Source: Paludifilum halophilum (GTDB taxonomy: Bacteria > Bacillota > Bacilli > Thermoactinomycetales > DSM-45169). From it: a stretch of DNA of 64,000 nt. Below are positions 1 through 10,046 of the stretch, one piece after another (within the stretch, counting starts at the first letter, position 1; every line of letters begins with the position of its first letter). The stretch is from NCBI RefSeq assembly GCF_002245355.1, contig NZ_NOWF01000004.1, forward strand, positions 248,001-312,000, read 5' to 3'. Both the position numbers and the translations under genes were made by a program. Under the pieces are notes generated by a model that worked only from the letters and a program-made list of their open reading frames with translations, was not told the origin of the DNA and did not search any database.

Positions 1-703
1 CCACGGTCAGATCGACAATTTGATCGGCGAAGTGAATCAGCGCCTAAAGCGGGATGAACGGGTGCTGGTGACAACATTGACCAAGAAGATGGCGGAGGAT
101 TTGACGGACTACCTCAAAGAGGCGGGGATCAGGGTTCATTATCTTCACTCCGACATCAAAACGATTGAACGGATGCAGATTCTGCGCGATTTGCGCAAGG
201 GTGAATTTGATGTGTTGGTGGGGATCAACCTGCTTCGGGAAGGGTTGGATCTTCCGGAAGTTTCTCTGGTGGCGATTCTGGACGCCGACAAGGAAGGGTT
301 CCTGCGGGCGGAACGATCCCTGATCCAGACGATTGGCCGGGCGGCTCGGAATGCCAACGGCGAAGTCATTATGTACGCCGATACCGTGACCGATTCCATG
401 CGTCGGGCGATCGATGAGACAGAGCGCCGCCGAAGCATTCAAATCGATCATAATGAGAAGCACGGCATCGTGCCGCAGACGATTAAGAAAGCGATCCACG
501 AGGTGATCGAAGCGACTAAGGCCGCCGAGGAGAAGGAAACGTATCAGGCGACACCCGATATGGAAAAAATGAGTAAAAAAGAACGGGAAAAATGGGTTCA
601 GCGACTGGAAAAAGAAATGAAGGCGGCGGCCAAAGATCTGCAATTCGAACGGGCGGCGGAGCTCAGGGATCTGTTGATCGAATTGAAAGCGGAGGGAGCA
701 TAA
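1..703 (+). CDS. uvrB: UvrABC system protein B, 3' part (5' end outside the window)
   Basis: This is the C-terminal third of the DNA-damage helicase of nucleotide excision repair, which loads onto lesions handed over by UvrA and recruits UvrC. The reading frame is open from base 2, so the start lies upstream of the window. The visible part holds helicase motifs V and VI, including [16 protein letters not shown] and QTIGRAARN, and ends in a UVR domain ([11 protein letters not shown]) that contacts UvrC. Three bases separate its stop from the uvrA start, so the two genes form an operon. Identification is secure; only the N-terminal part is unseen. Confidence 0.97.
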   Translation, partial: HGQIDNLIGEVNQRLKRDERVLVTTLTKKMAEDLTDYLKEAGIRVHYLHSDIKTIERMQILRDLRKGEFDVLVGINLLREGLDLPEVSLVAILDADKEGFLRAERSLIQTIGRAARNANGEVIMYADTVTDSMRRAIDETERRRSIQIDHNEKHGIVPQTIKKAIHEVIEATKAAEEKETYQATPDMEKMSKKEREKWVQRLEKEMKAAAKDLQFERAAELRDLLIELKAEGA

Positions 704-706
704 AAC

Positions 707-3604
707 GTGTCGCAAGAAAATATTGTCATTCGCGGAGCCAGCGTTCACAACTTAAAAGATGTCGATGTGACGATTCCCCGGAATCGATTTGTTGTGTTGA
801 CGGGCTTGTCAGGTTCGGGAAAATCCTCTCTCGCCTTTGATACGATTTATGCCGAGGGACAGCGGCGATACGTGGAATCTCTGTCCGCCTATGCCCGTCA
901 ATTCCTAGGTCAAATGGACAAACCGGATGTGGAATCCATCGACGGGCTTTCCCCGGCCATTTCCATCGACCAGAAAACCACCAGCCGCAATCCTCGGTCC
1001 ACAGTAGGGACGGTGACGGAAATCTACGACTATCTGCGGCTTCTCTTCGCCCGGGTGGGTCGCGCTTACTGTCCCCGCCACGGTATCGAGATCGATTCTC
1101 AGACCGTACAGCAAATGTCGGATCGGATTTTGGAATTGCCGGAGCGGACTCGGATTCAAATTTTGGCTCCGATGGTGAGCGGCCGCAAAGGGGAGCATGT
1201 GAAGCTGCTTAAGGAGATCGGCCGGCAGGGATTTGTCCGTGTACGGGTGGACGGCGAGATTCGCGATCTTTCCGAAGAGATCCAACTGGAAAAGAACAAG
1301 AAGCATACCATCGAAGTCGTTGTTGACCGGCTGGTGGTGAAGCCGGGACTGGACTCCCGTCTGACGGATTCTCTGGAAACGGCGTTGGACATGGCCGGGG
1401 GCAATGTATTGGTGGATGTGATCGACGGGGAAGAGATGCTGTTCAGTCAGAATCTGGCCTGTCCGGAGTGCGGGTTCAGCTTGGATGAGCTTTCTCCGCG
1501 GATGTTTTCGTTCAACAGTCCCTTCGGTGCCTGTCCGACCTGTGACGGATTGGGCAGCCGGATGGAAGTGGATCCTTCCTTGGTGATCCCGGACAAATCC
1601 AAAACCCTTCGAGAAGGGGCGATTGAGCCTTGGGTGGGGAAATCCAGCAATTATTATCCTCAGCTGTTGGAGTCCGCCTGTCTTCACTATGACATCGATA
1701 TGGACGTTCCGGTGAAGCAACTCTCCAAAAAGCAACTCGACCTCCTTTTGAAAGGGACCGGCGAACGCATTCCTTTCCGCTATGACACAGACCGGGGGCG
1801 GGTCCGGGAGATCACGATTCGCTTTGAAGGAGTGATCCACAATCTGGAACGCCGCTTTCGGGAAACAGGTTCGGACATGATCCGGGAACAGATCGAAAAC
1901 TATATGAGCCGCCGAGCTTGTCCGACCTGTGGCGGAGCCCGGCTTCGGGAAGAGAGCCTCAGCGTTTATGTAGGGGGCGAAAACATCGCTTTTGTAACCG
2001 CCCTTTCCATCCGGGAAGCCCTTGATTTTGTCTCCCGGCTGGAACTGACGGAAAAGGAGATGATCATCGGGCGCCAGATCCTGAGGGAGATCGAAAGTCG
2101 GCTCGGCTTTTTGAGCAACGTCGGTTTGGATTACCTCACTCTCAACCGGTCGGCGGGAACCTTGTCCGGAGGTGAAGCTCAGCGGATCCGGCTGGCAACG
2201 CAGATCGGCTCCAAGCTGATGGGGGTTCTTTATATCCTGGATGAGCCCAGTATCGGCTTGCACCAGCGGGATAATTCCCGCTTGATTCGAACCCTCAAAC
2301 AGATGCGGGACCTGGGCAACACCCTGATCGTAGTGGAACACGACGAGGACACCATGTTGGCGGCGGATCATGTGATCGACATCGGTCCGGGTGCCGGGGC
2401 TCACGGTGGGAAAGTGATGGCCCAGGGTTCTCCGGGTGAGTTGATGGGGATGGAGCATTCCCTGACCGGCCAATACCTTTCGGGGAGGCGGTTCATCCCC
2501 CTTCCCGATGAGCGGAGAAAACCGAATGGCAAATGGATCGAGATCAAAGGCGCCCGGGAGCACAATTTGAAAAACGTCAATGTGAAGGTCCCGATGGGGG
2601 TCTTCACCTGTGTGACCGGCGTTTCCGGTTCCGGCAAGAGTACCCTGATCAATGAGATCTTACACAAAGCCCTTGCCCGTGAACTGAACAAGGCGAAATG
2701 GGTGCCCGGAGCGCATAAAGAGATCAAGGGATTGGATCACTTGGACAAGGTGATCGACATCGATCAGTCCCCGATCGGACGAACCCCCCGCTCCAATCCG
2801 GCGACTTATACCAGTGTCTTCGATGATATCCGGGATGTTTTTGCCTCGACTCAGGAGGCCAAGGTGCGGGGGTACAAAAAAGGGCGTTTTTCCTTCAACG
2901 TCAAAGGGGGCCGTTGTGAGGCCTGTCGAGGTGACGGGATCATCAAAATCGAGATGCACTTTTTGCCGGACGTCTACGTTCCCTGTGAGGAGTGTAAAGG
3001 AAAACGGTACAACCGGGACACCCTGGAAGTGAAATATAAGGGCAAAAACGTCTCTGAGGTACTGGAAATGCGGGTGGAAGAGGCTTTGGATTTCTTTCAT
3101 AACATTCCCCGCATCCGGCGGAAGCTGCAGACGCTGTACGACGTGGGTCTCGGTTACGTGCGCCTGGGACAACCCGCCACCACCCTCTCCGGCGGGGAGG
3201 CTCAGCGGGTGAAACTGGCTTCAGAGCTGTACAAGCGATCCAACGGCCGAACCCTGTATATTTTGGATGAGCCGACCACTGGACTCCACGTGGATGATAT
3301 TGCCCGCCTGCTCAAGGTGTTGCAACGCTTGGTGGAGAATGGGGACTCGGTGCTGGTGATCGAACACAATCTGGATGTGATCAAGACCGCCGATTATCTG
3401 ATCGATCTTGGCCCTGAAGGAGGCGACGGCGGGGGTACCATCGTCGCCACCGGAACGCCGGAGGAAGTCGCCGAAGTGACTGCTTCCCATACCGGTCGAT
3501 TTTTGAAACCGATCCTGGAACGGGAACAGAAACGGATGGAAGCCTATTATGACGAACTGGCCGCTCAGGTGTCCAAGTCACCCGGAGACGCTGTGGTCGA
3601 GTAA
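707..3604 (+). CDS. uvrA: UvrABC system protein A (excinuclease ATPase)
   Basis: UvrA is the damage-recognition ATPase of nucleotide excision repair and works as a dimer with UvrB. The 965-residue product has the family's duplicated ABC architecture. The first Walker A (GLSGSGKS) is at about residues 33-40, and the second (GVSGSGKS) near 640. Two ABC signatures (LSGGEAQR) precede Walker B segments (YILDEP). Zinc-binding Cys pairs are visible at about 252 (CPECG), near 405 (CPTCGG) and near 737-765 (CEACRGDG and CEEC). The GTG start has a GGAGGG ribosome site overlapping the uvrB 3' end. Length is normal and no lesions are seen. Confidence 0.98.
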   Translation: MSQENIVIRGASVHNLKDVDVTIPRNRFVVLTGLSGSGKSSLAFDTIYAEGQRRYVESLSAYARQFLGQMDKPDVESIDGLSPAISIDQKTTSRNPRSTVGTVTEIYDYLRLLFARVGRAYCPRHGIEIDSQTVQQMSDRILELPERTRIQILAPMVSGRKGEHVKLLKEIGRQGFVRVRVDGEIRDLSEEIQLEKNKKHTIEVVVDRLVVKPGLDSRLTDSLETALDMAGGNVLVDVIDGEEMLFSQNLACPECGFSLDELSPRMFSFNSPFGACPTCDGLGSRMEVDPSLVIPDKSKTLREGAIEPWVGKSSNYYPQLLESACLHYDIDMDVPVKQLSKKQLDLLLKGTGERIPFRYDTDRGRVREITIRFEGVIHNLERRFRETGSDMIREQIENYMSRRACPTCGGARLREESLSVYVGGENIAFVTALSIREALDFVSRLELTEKEMIIGRQILREIESRLGFLSNVGLDYLTLNRSAGTLSGGEAQRIRLATQIGSKLMGVLYILDEPSIGLHQRDNSRLIRTLKQMRDLGNTLIVVEHDEDTMLAADHVIDIGPGAGAHGGKVMAQGSPGELMGMEHSLTGQYLSGRRFIPLPDERRKPNGKWIEIKGAREHNLKNVNVKVPMGVFTCVTGVSGSGKSTLINEILHKALARELNKAKWVPGAHKEIKGLDHLDKVIDIDQSPIGRTPRSNPATYTSVFDDIRDVFASTQEAKVRGYKKGRFSFNVKGGRCEACRGDGIIKIEMHFLPDVYVPCEECKGKRYNRDTLEVKYKGKNVSEVLEMRVEEALDFFHNIPRIRRKLQTLYDVGLGYVRLGQPATTLSGGEAQRVKLASELYKRSNGRTLYILDEPTTGLHVDDIARLLKVLQRLVENGDSVLVIEHNLDVIKTADYLIDLGPEGGDGGGTIVATGTPEEVAEVTASHTGRFLKPILEREQKRMEAYYDELAAQVSKSPGDAVVE

Positions 3605-3693
3605 TGTATGATCGGATTGTGTGGATTCAGCTCCCCAAATGGAAGGGTTGATGGTGTACAATAACCTTAAGCAGCATTAAAGGAGGTTGTCCA

Positions 3694-4083
3694 TTGTTTG
3701 CGTATACGGTCGAAACGAATCAATCGGTTGACGAAGCGGTTCAGGCATTGGAACAATCCTTGTCTAACCATAAGTTCGGCGTGCTTTGGAAATTGGACAT
3801 CCCGACGAAGCTGATGGAAAAGGGGATTCAGCTGGATCAGGACTTCCGCGTTTTGGAAGTCTGCAATCCCGATGTCGCTAAAAAAGTTCTCACCCGCAAT
3901 CAAAAGGGCGGTTACTTTCTTCCCTGCAAGATTGTCGTTTACACCAGCAGCGAAACCTTCAAGACAGAAATCGGCCTGCTCCGTCCTACGGAGCTCATGG
4001 GCCTGATCGAGGATGAAAATCTCGAATCAATCGCTGAAGAAGCGGAAAAAGCGATGATTCAGGCGATCGAGGAAGCAAAATAA
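3694..4083 (+). CDS. DUF302 family protein
   Basis: This is a 129-residue soluble protein of the DUF302 family, whose biochemical role is not established. The N-terminal FAYTVETNQSVDEAVQALE, the KFGVLWKLDIP segment and the central VLEVCNPDVAKKVL match the family pattern. The residues around the CNP motif resemble a ligand- or metal-binding site, which is an inference. The start is a TTG, placed by a strong AAAGGAGG site eight bases upstream. It stands alone downstream of uvrA and is followed at once by a strong terminator. Confidence 0.85.
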   Translation: MFAYTVETNQSVDEAVQALEQSLSNHKFGVLWKLDIPTKLMEKGIQLDQDFRVLEVCNPDVAKKVLTRNQKGGYFLPCKIVVYTSSETFKTEIGLLRPTELMGLIEDENLESIAEEAEKAMIQAIEEAK

Positions 4084-4097
4084 AGCCAGTGTATGAA

Positions 4098-4129
4098 ACG
4101 GAGATCCCGGACCGGATCTCCGTTTTTTG
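4098..4129 (+). terminator. Intrinsic terminator after the DUF302 gene
   Basis: A perfect 10-bp stem (ACGGAGATCC paired with GGATCTCCGT), a six-base loop and a T-run follow the DUF302 stop by about 15 bases. Confidence 0.9.
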
Positions 4130-4144
4130 TAAAAAGTGAAAGTA

Positions 4145-5380
4145 TTAGTGGATGAGATGTTGACGAAACGCTTTGGCGATGGCCTCCGGCCGGTTTTTGG
4201 CTTTCAGCTTGCTCAAAATGGTGCGGATATGTTCCGTGATCGTATGGTGGCTGAGATAAAGATGGGCGGCGATTTCCTTGGTCGTATATCCTTCCGCCAG
4301 CAGTTGGGTCACTTGTTTTTCCCGGGCGGTTAACAGTGGGGAGGTTTGAGGCCAGTCGGGAGCGGAGGACTGACTCAAGACGGATGAAAGACTCTTGGCG
4401 GCCCGGGAGACCAAAGCATCGACGGTTTCCAGTGTGCGCTCAGAGGGGTGAAAGGGTTCTTTTTCACAGTCGAGGAGTAAAAAACTCATCAGTTGTCGGT
4501 TTTGGTTATAAATCGGGGATGCCAGAAAAGAATCCGTGTTAAAGGTTTTTAAATAGTGGGGGGGAACGTAGGGCTCTGCATCGTCAAACCAAACCGATCT
4601 CCCCGCCTGAAGAACGGTATGGAATCCGGGGACGTTGTGAACCGGTTCTTGAATGCGCTGAATGTCCTAAAGGGCGATGTTGTGGGAATAAACCCCCTCC
4701 AAATGGTTGGCCAAAGGTGAGTACCATATCAGGGCTCCACGCTTGAAGCCGGTCATTTCACCGATGTCCTTGACACAGTAAGACAGGATATCTTCCAGGC
4801 GGGTAGCGGTTAAAAGCATGTCCGAGAAACGGATAATCTCTTCATAACGTTGTGAATGAAGTCCTCCGTAATCGCTGGACTTCTCCGCGACCCACCCGGA
4901 AGAACCGGCGGAATGTGGAGCTTGGATGCTCAATAAGATCCCCAAATTGGCGAGTGTACAATGAACCCACTGAGAATAGCGGCTGCGTCCATTTTGGGAT
5001 TCTTCTCGGCATTCTTCTGAAAGTAAACTCTGAATGATTTCTTCAAAGACACTCAGTGCCCAGATTTTTTGTCCCGCATTTAAACCCGGGGATTGATATA
5101 TTAAATAATTGAGAAAATGATTTTGGGAGGTTGGCGGTTGAGCGGTAATTTCATAAAGGTGTCTGATAAAAGCATCAAAGATGTCGATCAACACCTGTTC
5201 TTGATCGGGGTTGAAATCGCAGGCGGCGATTCGCATCTTCCACCGAATCATACATTCCTGATAATAACGATGGATGATCTTTCTCAGCCACTCGAGTTCC
5301 GTGTCGGCTAACACCGGTGTGTTTAACATCGGTACATGCAAGGTAAATAACCCCCCCTTCCAGAATATATTGTAAAACAA
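4145..5380 (-). pseudogene. LuxR-type response regulator with N-terminal sensory region, interrupted by an in-frame TAG
   Basis: The first 237 codons (5380 down to 4670) encode an N-terminal helical region and the beginning of a GAF-like domain (ILSYCVKDIGEMTGFKRGAL). A TAG then occurs at 4667-4669. The same frame continues without a shift for 59 more codons that complete the GAF-like part (PGFHTVLQAGRSVWFDDAEP). It then enters a LuxR/GerE helix-turn-helix (LTAREKQVTQLLAEGYTTKEIAAHL) ending at 4145. The intact protein would be about 411 residues. No ribosome site precedes the internal ATG at 4487-4489, so the HTH part is unlikely to be made alone. The start may be a TTG near 5350 behind a GGAAGGGGGG site. 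It is either a nonsense-mutated regulator, a sequencing error, or (less likely) a readthrough case. Confidence 0.8.
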
Positions 5381-5640
5381 TTAGTTCTTTATTTCCATCC
5401 TGATGGATTTTGATTTTAGAATGGAAAAAAAGATCTTTATTCTAGTCCTGACGGATCATTCATATATAGGAGGTCGATAATCTCTGGATATAATATTTTT
5501 AAATATATATAATCGAATTTTTCTATAAGCCGCCTTTAGGGAAAACTTAGAGCGGATGGTGAAAGCGTAAATGATTATGATGACAGCATATCTGAAAAAA
5601 CGAACGGAGTATTAAAGTTCAGTCCCTTTTTCTAGGGCAT

Positions 5641-5669
5641 CCCCCTTACAAAAAAGGGGTATTTTTTTA
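5641..5669 (+). terminator. Possible hairpin with T-run in the 5381-5727 gap
   Basis: A short CCCCTT/AAGGGG stem is followed by a run of seven T. The gap 5381-5727 is otherwise AT-rich and holds no open reading frame with a ribosome site. It probably carries the divergent promoters of the LuxR-type gene and the HAD phosphatase. Confidence 0.4.
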
Positions 5670-5727
5670 TTTTTAAAATAGATTATGATGTTAGCAAATG
5701 ATTCAACCGGTCAGGTGGTGACGTACA

Positions 5728-6405
5728 GTGAAAACGGGCTCCACGGTGTTTCCGAGGACGATCCGAGCGGTGTTATTCGATTGGAACGGCGTGTTGATCA
5801 ACGATGAAGAGTTGCATTTTGAAGCTTTTAATAAAGTGTTGAGGACTTTTGGTTACCAACTGACGGAGACGGAATACAAGGATCACTGCTTGGGGCGGCG
5901 GGACCTGGATGGATTTCAAATATTGTTTCACCGGCTGGGGTGGCGCATTCCTGTAAAGTATTGTGTACAGGCTAAAGCGGTTCATTATCGGGAATTGGCG
6001 AACCGGAGTTCGACCGTCCCCCTCATGAAAGGAGTCCCCCAATTGATCGAATCTTTACGCAAGTACATGCGCCTTGCGATTGTAACGTCAGCCGATCGAG
6101 GAGAACTTGAGGCCCTGCTTAAGAAAGCCGAATTATTGAACGTCTTTGACCTCTTGGTGACAGGGGAAGATGTTTCACGGGGAAAACCGGATCCTGAAGG
6201 TTATCTGTCGGCCTGTGAATCTCTGGGACTCAAGCCTCACGAGTGCGCTGTTCTTGAGGATTCACCGAATACCTTGGACGGTCTGGAGGGTTTCGGATTT
6301 TTCTCAGTGGGGATCGGTGATGATCGCCAGTTTCCAATCCATGCAAGGTATATGGTTTTGTCCTCCCCGGAGGAGCTGCTTTACAGCAGTGTCGGCAGCT
6401 GCTAG
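5728..6405 (+). CDS. HAD-superfamily phosphatase (beta-phosphoglucomutase/phosphoglycolate phosphatase-like)
   Basis: This 225-residue protein belongs to the HAD hydrolases with a helical cap, which act on small phosphorylated metabolites through an aspartyl-phosphate. Motif I is LFDWNGVL at about residues 15-22, where the usual second Asp is Asn. That variant is known in HAD subfamilies but removes the standard general acid. Motif II is IVTSAD, the lysine of motif III is in GKPDPEGYL, and motif IV is VLEDSPNTLDG. The GTG start follows an AGGTGGTGA site. The stop codon lies inside an insertion-sequence-like end motif (6402-6413), so the original 3' end may have been altered. The substrate cannot be told. 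Confidence 0.8.
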   Translation: MKTGSTVFPRTIRAVLFDWNGVLINDEELHFEAFNKVLRTFGYQLTETEYKDHCLGRRDLDGFQILFHRLGWRIPVKYCVQAKAVHYRELANRSSTVPLMKGVPQLIESLRKYMRLAIVTSADRGELEALLKKAELLNVFDLLVTGEDVSRGKPDPEGYLSACESLGLKPHECAVLEDSPNTLDGLEGFGFFSVGIGDDRQFPIHARYMVLSSPEELLYSSVGSC

Positions 6406-6413
6406 GGCGTGTC
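6402..6413 (-). repeat. Insertion-sequence-like end motif, copy 1
   Basis: Read on the minus strand this is GACACGCCCTAG preceded by TTATCA. The same 12 bases occur at 31452-31463 and 63151-63162 on the plus strand, with similar flanks. The motif overlaps the stop codon of the HAD phosphatase. Confidence 0.6.
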
Positions 6414-6424
6414 TGATAAGCAAG

Positions 6425-6475
6425 GGATCGGAGACGGTCTACCAGCCCGACCACCTCCGGCGGGATCAAACAGAT
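6425..6475 (+). repeat. Dispersed palindromic repeat, right-arm copy (locus 1)
   Basis: The segment shares GATCGGAGACGG, then CTACCAGCCCGACCACCTCC with one C/T change, with locus 2 at about 21750-21785. A more distant copy sits at about 32703-32735. It lies between the HAD gene and a small basic protein gene. Confidence 0.6.
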
Positions 6476-6551
6476 GAAAGTTTGCTCCCCATTCAGCTGG
6501 AAGGAAGTTCCCGATATAGGGTTTCGTAACGAATTTTTTGAGGAGGGATCG

Positions 6552-6743
6552 ATGATGGGCGGGGTTACCGGAGCAATCGGGAAGACATTCCATCGGCTGA
6601 AGAATCGGATTGCAAAGAGGTTTTCAGGTGGAAAAAGAAAAAGGTCGGCCGCCAGGTCATTGATTACGTCGATCAAGCGAGTAACGGAAGTGATTTTGAC
6701 CTTTTTGCGTGTGATCGCGTTTTTTATGGGAAAAGGCCCTTAA
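6552..6743 (+). CDS. Small basic hypothetical protein (63 aa)
   Basis: I do not recognise this protein. The start is set by a GAGGAGGG ribosome site six bases before ATG. The product is 63 residues and very basic in its first half (KRFSGGKRKRSAARS). A hydrophobic stretch follows (VILTFLRVIAFFMG), so it may be membrane-associated. It lies between a dispersed repeat and the terminator shared with the peptidase gene. The ribosome site supports translation, but no homologue can be named. Confidence 0.5.
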   Translation: MMGGVTGAIGKTFHRLKNRIAKRFSGGKRKRSAARSLITSIKRVTEVILTFLRVIAFFMGKGP

Positions 6744-6827
6744 TTCTCCGGGATGCCAAGAAAAGTTGTCGGCGGGTTGTGGTTTTCGAGCCGGGAAACG
6801 GCCGGTTGACGCCGGTATTTCGACTGA

Positions 6828-6859
6828 AAAACAGCCTGCCACACGGGGCAGGCTGTTTT
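6828..6859. terminator. Bidirectional terminator between the 63-aa gene and the S15 peptidase
   Basis: A perfect 13-bp stem (AAAACAGCCTGCC paired with GGCAGGCTGTTTT) has A and T runs on both sides, so it can serve both converging genes. Confidence 0.9.
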
Positions 6860-6875
6860 ATGAGATTGGCGCTGG

Positions 6876-8852
6876 TTACGGTTTGAATGCTCGGCGACCG
6901 TCTACGATCGGGAGAGTGATTCGGCTTTGTCCCGGAGTCACGGTGATGGTGGTTCCGCCTGAAGGACGCAGCGTATAGTCGTGGTCGGAGGCGATGAGAA
7001 CGATACCGATCCGATGGCCTGGCTTAAATACATAATCTTCGGCCTGCATGTCCCACCGGAACGAGTACTCCCGACCCGGAACGACCGGCTTGGAACGGGA
7101 TGCGGATTGCCGGTTCTGCGGATCCATCCATCCCCGTGTCACAATTTCGAAAGGTGCCCGGTGAGTCTTGTGTTTGTACAGGTAGGTACACCCGTCATCG
7201 CCCGGGACACCCTCCCCGTAGCAGATTCGCCGGCCTGTGTTTTCGAGTCCCGCTTCGTAGTCGACACGGGTATCTGTGCCATAATCGACGAGCAGAGCGG
7301 TGAGATTGGCCGCCGGCTGGTCAATGCTGGCCCGGATGTTCAGCTTCGCTGTCCCGCTCAACCGAACCGGCTGTTTCAGTTCGGGCGTCAGATAGACCAG
7401 TCGGTTCGGGGACGTCGACTGAGGGTCGGCAGTAAGCTGTTCCGCGGTTTGTTCGGGATTGTCGATCAGATCCTCTGTGTCGCCGGGGTGCCCGTGCCCA
7501 GGGTGTAAGCTGAGTGTGCCCGCCCCCTCATTGTGACCCGTTTCCAGATGGAACAGGGTCGGACGCGCTTTTTCATCCGGCCAGTTTCGGTGAGTTTCCC
7601 ATTCGCCCGCGGCACGCTCGATATCCGCCATCGGCTCTTTCATGATTCCGTTGTCGATGTCGTATAGCCAATGATCAAACCAACGGTTCAACGTCGTCAG
7701 CCACTCGTCGTGACGGAAGGAAAAGGGGTTTTGGTGTCCCCCTTGGTGTAACCAGATCTTGCGCGGGACTTTTTGACGGGAAAGAGTGTCCCACCACCGG
7801 GCGACGTGTTTGGTCTTGACGTTCCAGTCATTGAGTCCGTGGACGGCGAAGACACTGGCACGAACATTCCCCGCATTTTTCACATAATCCCGCTCCGCCC
7901 AGAAGGAACTGTAGTCACCGGAGGGACGGTCCTGTTTGTTCTGGAGGGAGTCGATGACATCGGTGCACACCTCGGGATGATCCCGGGTCAGAACCGCCTT
8001 GGCCAGGACATCAGTGTCTTCACCCTGGTATCCGCCGGGGGCGACGACGGCACCATTTGCCCGGTAGTAATCATACCAGCTGTTGATCGCGGCGATGGGC
8101 ACAATTGTCTTCAGTCCCTCGACACCGGTGGCGGCAACCGCATTGGGAAGGGTGCCGTTGTACGAGACACCGATCATACCGGTGTCACCGGTAGACCAAT
8201 CGGCGGATACCGGTTTTCCGTCCTCGTTGAATGCTTTGGCCCGGCCATTCAGCCAGTCGATGACCGCGCGGGTGGCGATCACCTCATTTTCGCCTCCGGA
8301 GGTCGGGCACCCCTCTGATTGTCCGGTGCCCGGTCCTTCGGCGAGAACGACAGCGTAGCCCCGTGGCACGAAATAGTTGTCATAGTAGCCGGGGAACGGT
8401 CGGGGAGAGTCGTCGCCGGTACGGGTGGCCGTTTGTGTCCCTGAACTCGCCGGGGTCCATCCCTGGTCGGACGGCTTGCCCCTGCGATCGCCTTTACCGG
8501 GTTTGACGGGATTCAGCTCGGTGTCGACATCGTGGAAGGAGATGTTATTCAATCCCGCGCGATAGGGGCTCATCTCATAAATAACGGGAACCTTGAGTCC
8601 GGTTTCAGTCTCCTTGGGCCGGATCACGTCGGCGGAGATTCGATCCCGACGTCCGTCGCCGTCACTGTCCATCGGTGCTTCGATAGACACCGTCTCGCGG
8701 ATCGCATCTTGGTACGAGAAAACGGGTTGAGTGACTCCGTCGTCGATTTGGATCTGCGGTTGTTCTTCGGCTTTTGCCGCGGGAGCGTTGGCTCCCAGGA
8801 ATAAAGAAAGGGAGAGTGCCAAACACAACAGGAGGGTGAACGCTTGTTTCAG
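6876..8852 (-). CDS. Secreted Xaa-Pro dipeptidyl-peptidase-like hydrolase (S15/PepX family)
   Basis: This is predicted to be an exported serine peptidase releasing X-Pro dipeptides or acting on related substrates. The catalytic Ser is in GVSYNGTLPNA, the Asp in VHGLNDWNV and the His in WLHQGGHQNP. A C-terminal beta-sandwich PepX_C domain fills about the last 230 residues. I place the start at a CTG (8850-8852) eight bases after AAGGAGG. It yields a complete signal peptide: KQAFTLLLCLALSLSLFLG, ending in the AKA cleavage site. Later in-frame TTG codons would leave no ribosome site and a clipped signal. The family and fold are clear; the exact substrate is not. Confidence 0.88.
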   Translation of the reverse strand: MKQAFTLLLCLALSLSLFLGANAPAAKAEEQPQIQIDDGVTQPVFSYQDAIRETVSIEAPMDSDGDGRRDRISADVIRPKETETGLKVPVIYEMSPYRAGLNNISFHDVDTELNPVKPGKGDRRGKPSDQGWTPASSGTQTATRTGDDSPRPFPGYYDNYFVPRGYAVVLAEGPGTGQSEGCPTSGGENEVIATRAVIDWLNGRAKAFNEDGKPVSADWSTGDTGMIGVSYNGTLPNAVAATGVEGLKTIVPIAAINSWYDYYRANGAVVAPGGYQGEDTDVLAKAVLTRDHPEVCTDVIDSLQNKQDRPSGDYSSFWAERDYVKNAGNVRASVFAVHGLNDWNVKTKHVARWWDTLSRQKVPRKIWLHQGGHQNPFSFRHDEWLTTLNRWFDHWLYDIDNGIMKEPMADIERAAGEWETHRNWPDEKARPTLFHLETGHNEGAGTLSLHPGHGHPGDTEDLIDNPEQTAEQLTADPQSTSPNRLVYLTPELKQPVRLSGTAKLNIRASIDQPAANLTALLVDYGTDTRVDYEAGLENTGRRICYGEGVPGDDGCTYLYKHKTHRAPFEIVTRGWMDPQNRQSASRSKPVVPGREYSFRWDMQAEDYVFKPGHRIGIVLIASDHDYTLRPSGGTTITVTPGQSRITLPIVDGRRAFKP

Positions 8853-9038
8853 TTTCTTCGCCTCCTTCAGGTAGTGGTAAAGGTTTTACGCTAAACACCT
8901 TTCTATCAAATATATCACAAATTTTTGAAACGCAGAAACAACACCGAGTCACGGATCAGAAGAGTAAAAAGACACGAAATTCGTATCCCCTTTCGAATAA
9001 TATATATGGAGAGAGAAAATAAAGGGGGTTTTTCCGCA

Positions 9039-9992
9039 TTGCAGAAAGAGAGCCGATATTCACTGGATGAAGTGAAGGAAAAGACATATAAAAAAAGAGA
9101 TTCCTGGTGGACCGTCATCCTGGTCGATCCTTTAGCATCCCGACTGGTTGTACCGGTAGCGAACCACACCCGGGTGACGCCTAATCAGATATCCCTTTTC
9201 GCTTTCTTGTTGGGAATTGCATCCGCCATCTTTTTTTATCGGGGGGACACTCTCTCCTTGGTCACAGCCGCCCTGCTGTATCATTTCAGCTTTGTGTTGG
9301 ACTGTATGGATGGAAAGATCGCGCGGCTGAAAGGGACGGGCTCTGTCTTCGGTATGTGGCTGGACTACATGTTGGATCGGTTTCGGGTGGTGGTCTGTAG
9401 CGTTGCGCTGATGGCCGGACAGTATGCGGCCACAGGAGAAGTAATCTATCTGTCCTTCGCCTTTTTGATCGTCTTTTTGGATATGCTTCGTTATATGGAT
9501 GCGTTACAGCTTTATAAGCTGCGGCAGGAGATGCGGAAAAAGATCCGAAAGGCAAAGCGGGAGGCCCGATATCACCTGATGGAAGTGGAGGGGATTGAAG
9601 GCTTTCATGAGGAAAGTTTGCCGCCGGTTCTGAGAGAAAAAACGGATCAGGAAGAACCGGAACGCCAACGGAAAGTCGATTTGAACCGCGGCTTTAAAAA
9701 ACGTTTTGGCTGGTATCTCCGTATCAGGGATCGGCTGGAGGAAAGCCGGATTCGTCCCCACTTGTTCAGCGGAATCGAATTCCAGATGTTCATTTTTATC
9801 ATCGGTCCTTTGGCCGGATTGATCAAGGAGACGGTTCTATTCAGTTCCGTACTCCTGATACTATTTGAAGCGGCTATTATTTACAAAATGTGGTTAAGTA
9901 CCGAGGATCTACATAGAGAGCTGGAGGAGATCCAGCAGGAAGATCCTGTCGTCGCAAAAGATTTTGTCGAAGGCGATCGGTATACAGGTTGA
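9039..9992 (+). CDS. CDP-alcohol phosphatidyltransferase family membrane protein
   Basis: Enzymes of this family join a CDP-activated group to an alcohol in phospholipid synthesis. The full signature D-x2-DG-x2-AR-x8-G-x3-D-x3-D is present in DCMDGKIARLKG followed by GMWLDYMLDR. Hydrophobic segments surround it, and two more lie near the C-terminus. A charged, probably cytoplasmic region of about 100 residues (REMRKKIRKAKREA) separates the halves, which is unusual for small housekeeping members. I chose the TTG at 9039 because GGGGG lies ten bases upstream; an ATG at 9006 is possible but lacks a ribosome site. The alcohol substrate is unknown. Confidence 0.8.
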   Translation: MQKESRYSLDEVKEKTYKKRDSWWTVILVDPLASRLVVPVANHTRVTPNQISLFAFLLGIASAIFFYRGDTLSLVTAALLYHFSFVLDCMDGKIARLKGTGSVFGMWLDYMLDRFRVVVCSVALMAGQYAATGEVIYLSFAFLIVFLDMLRYMDALQLYKLRQEMRKKIRKAKREARYHLMEVEGIEGFHEESLPPVLREKTDQEEPERQRKVDLNRGFKKRFGWYLRIRDRLEESRIRPHLFSGIEFQMFIFIIGPLAGLIKETVLFSSVLLILFEAAIIYKMWLSTEDLHRELEEIQQEDPVVAKDFVEGDRYTG

Positions 9993-10007
9993 TTGGAAGG
10001 TAAACTG

Positions 10008-10042
10008 ACAAGTCCCCCTCCTTGAATCGGCGGGGGACTTGT
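10008..10042. terminator. Bidirectional terminator between converging genes
   Basis: An 11-bp stem (ACAAGTCCCCC with GGGGGACTTGT) lies between the phosphatidyltransferase and 6-phosphogluconate dehydrogenase stops. Confidence 0.8.
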
Positions 10043-10046
10043 TGGT

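Noticed and set aside
905-2563. 552-codon open frame on the minus strand inside uvrA
   Set aside because: It is antisense to a perfectly conserved uvrA, has no ribosome site and shows no recognisable motifs; a composition shadow.
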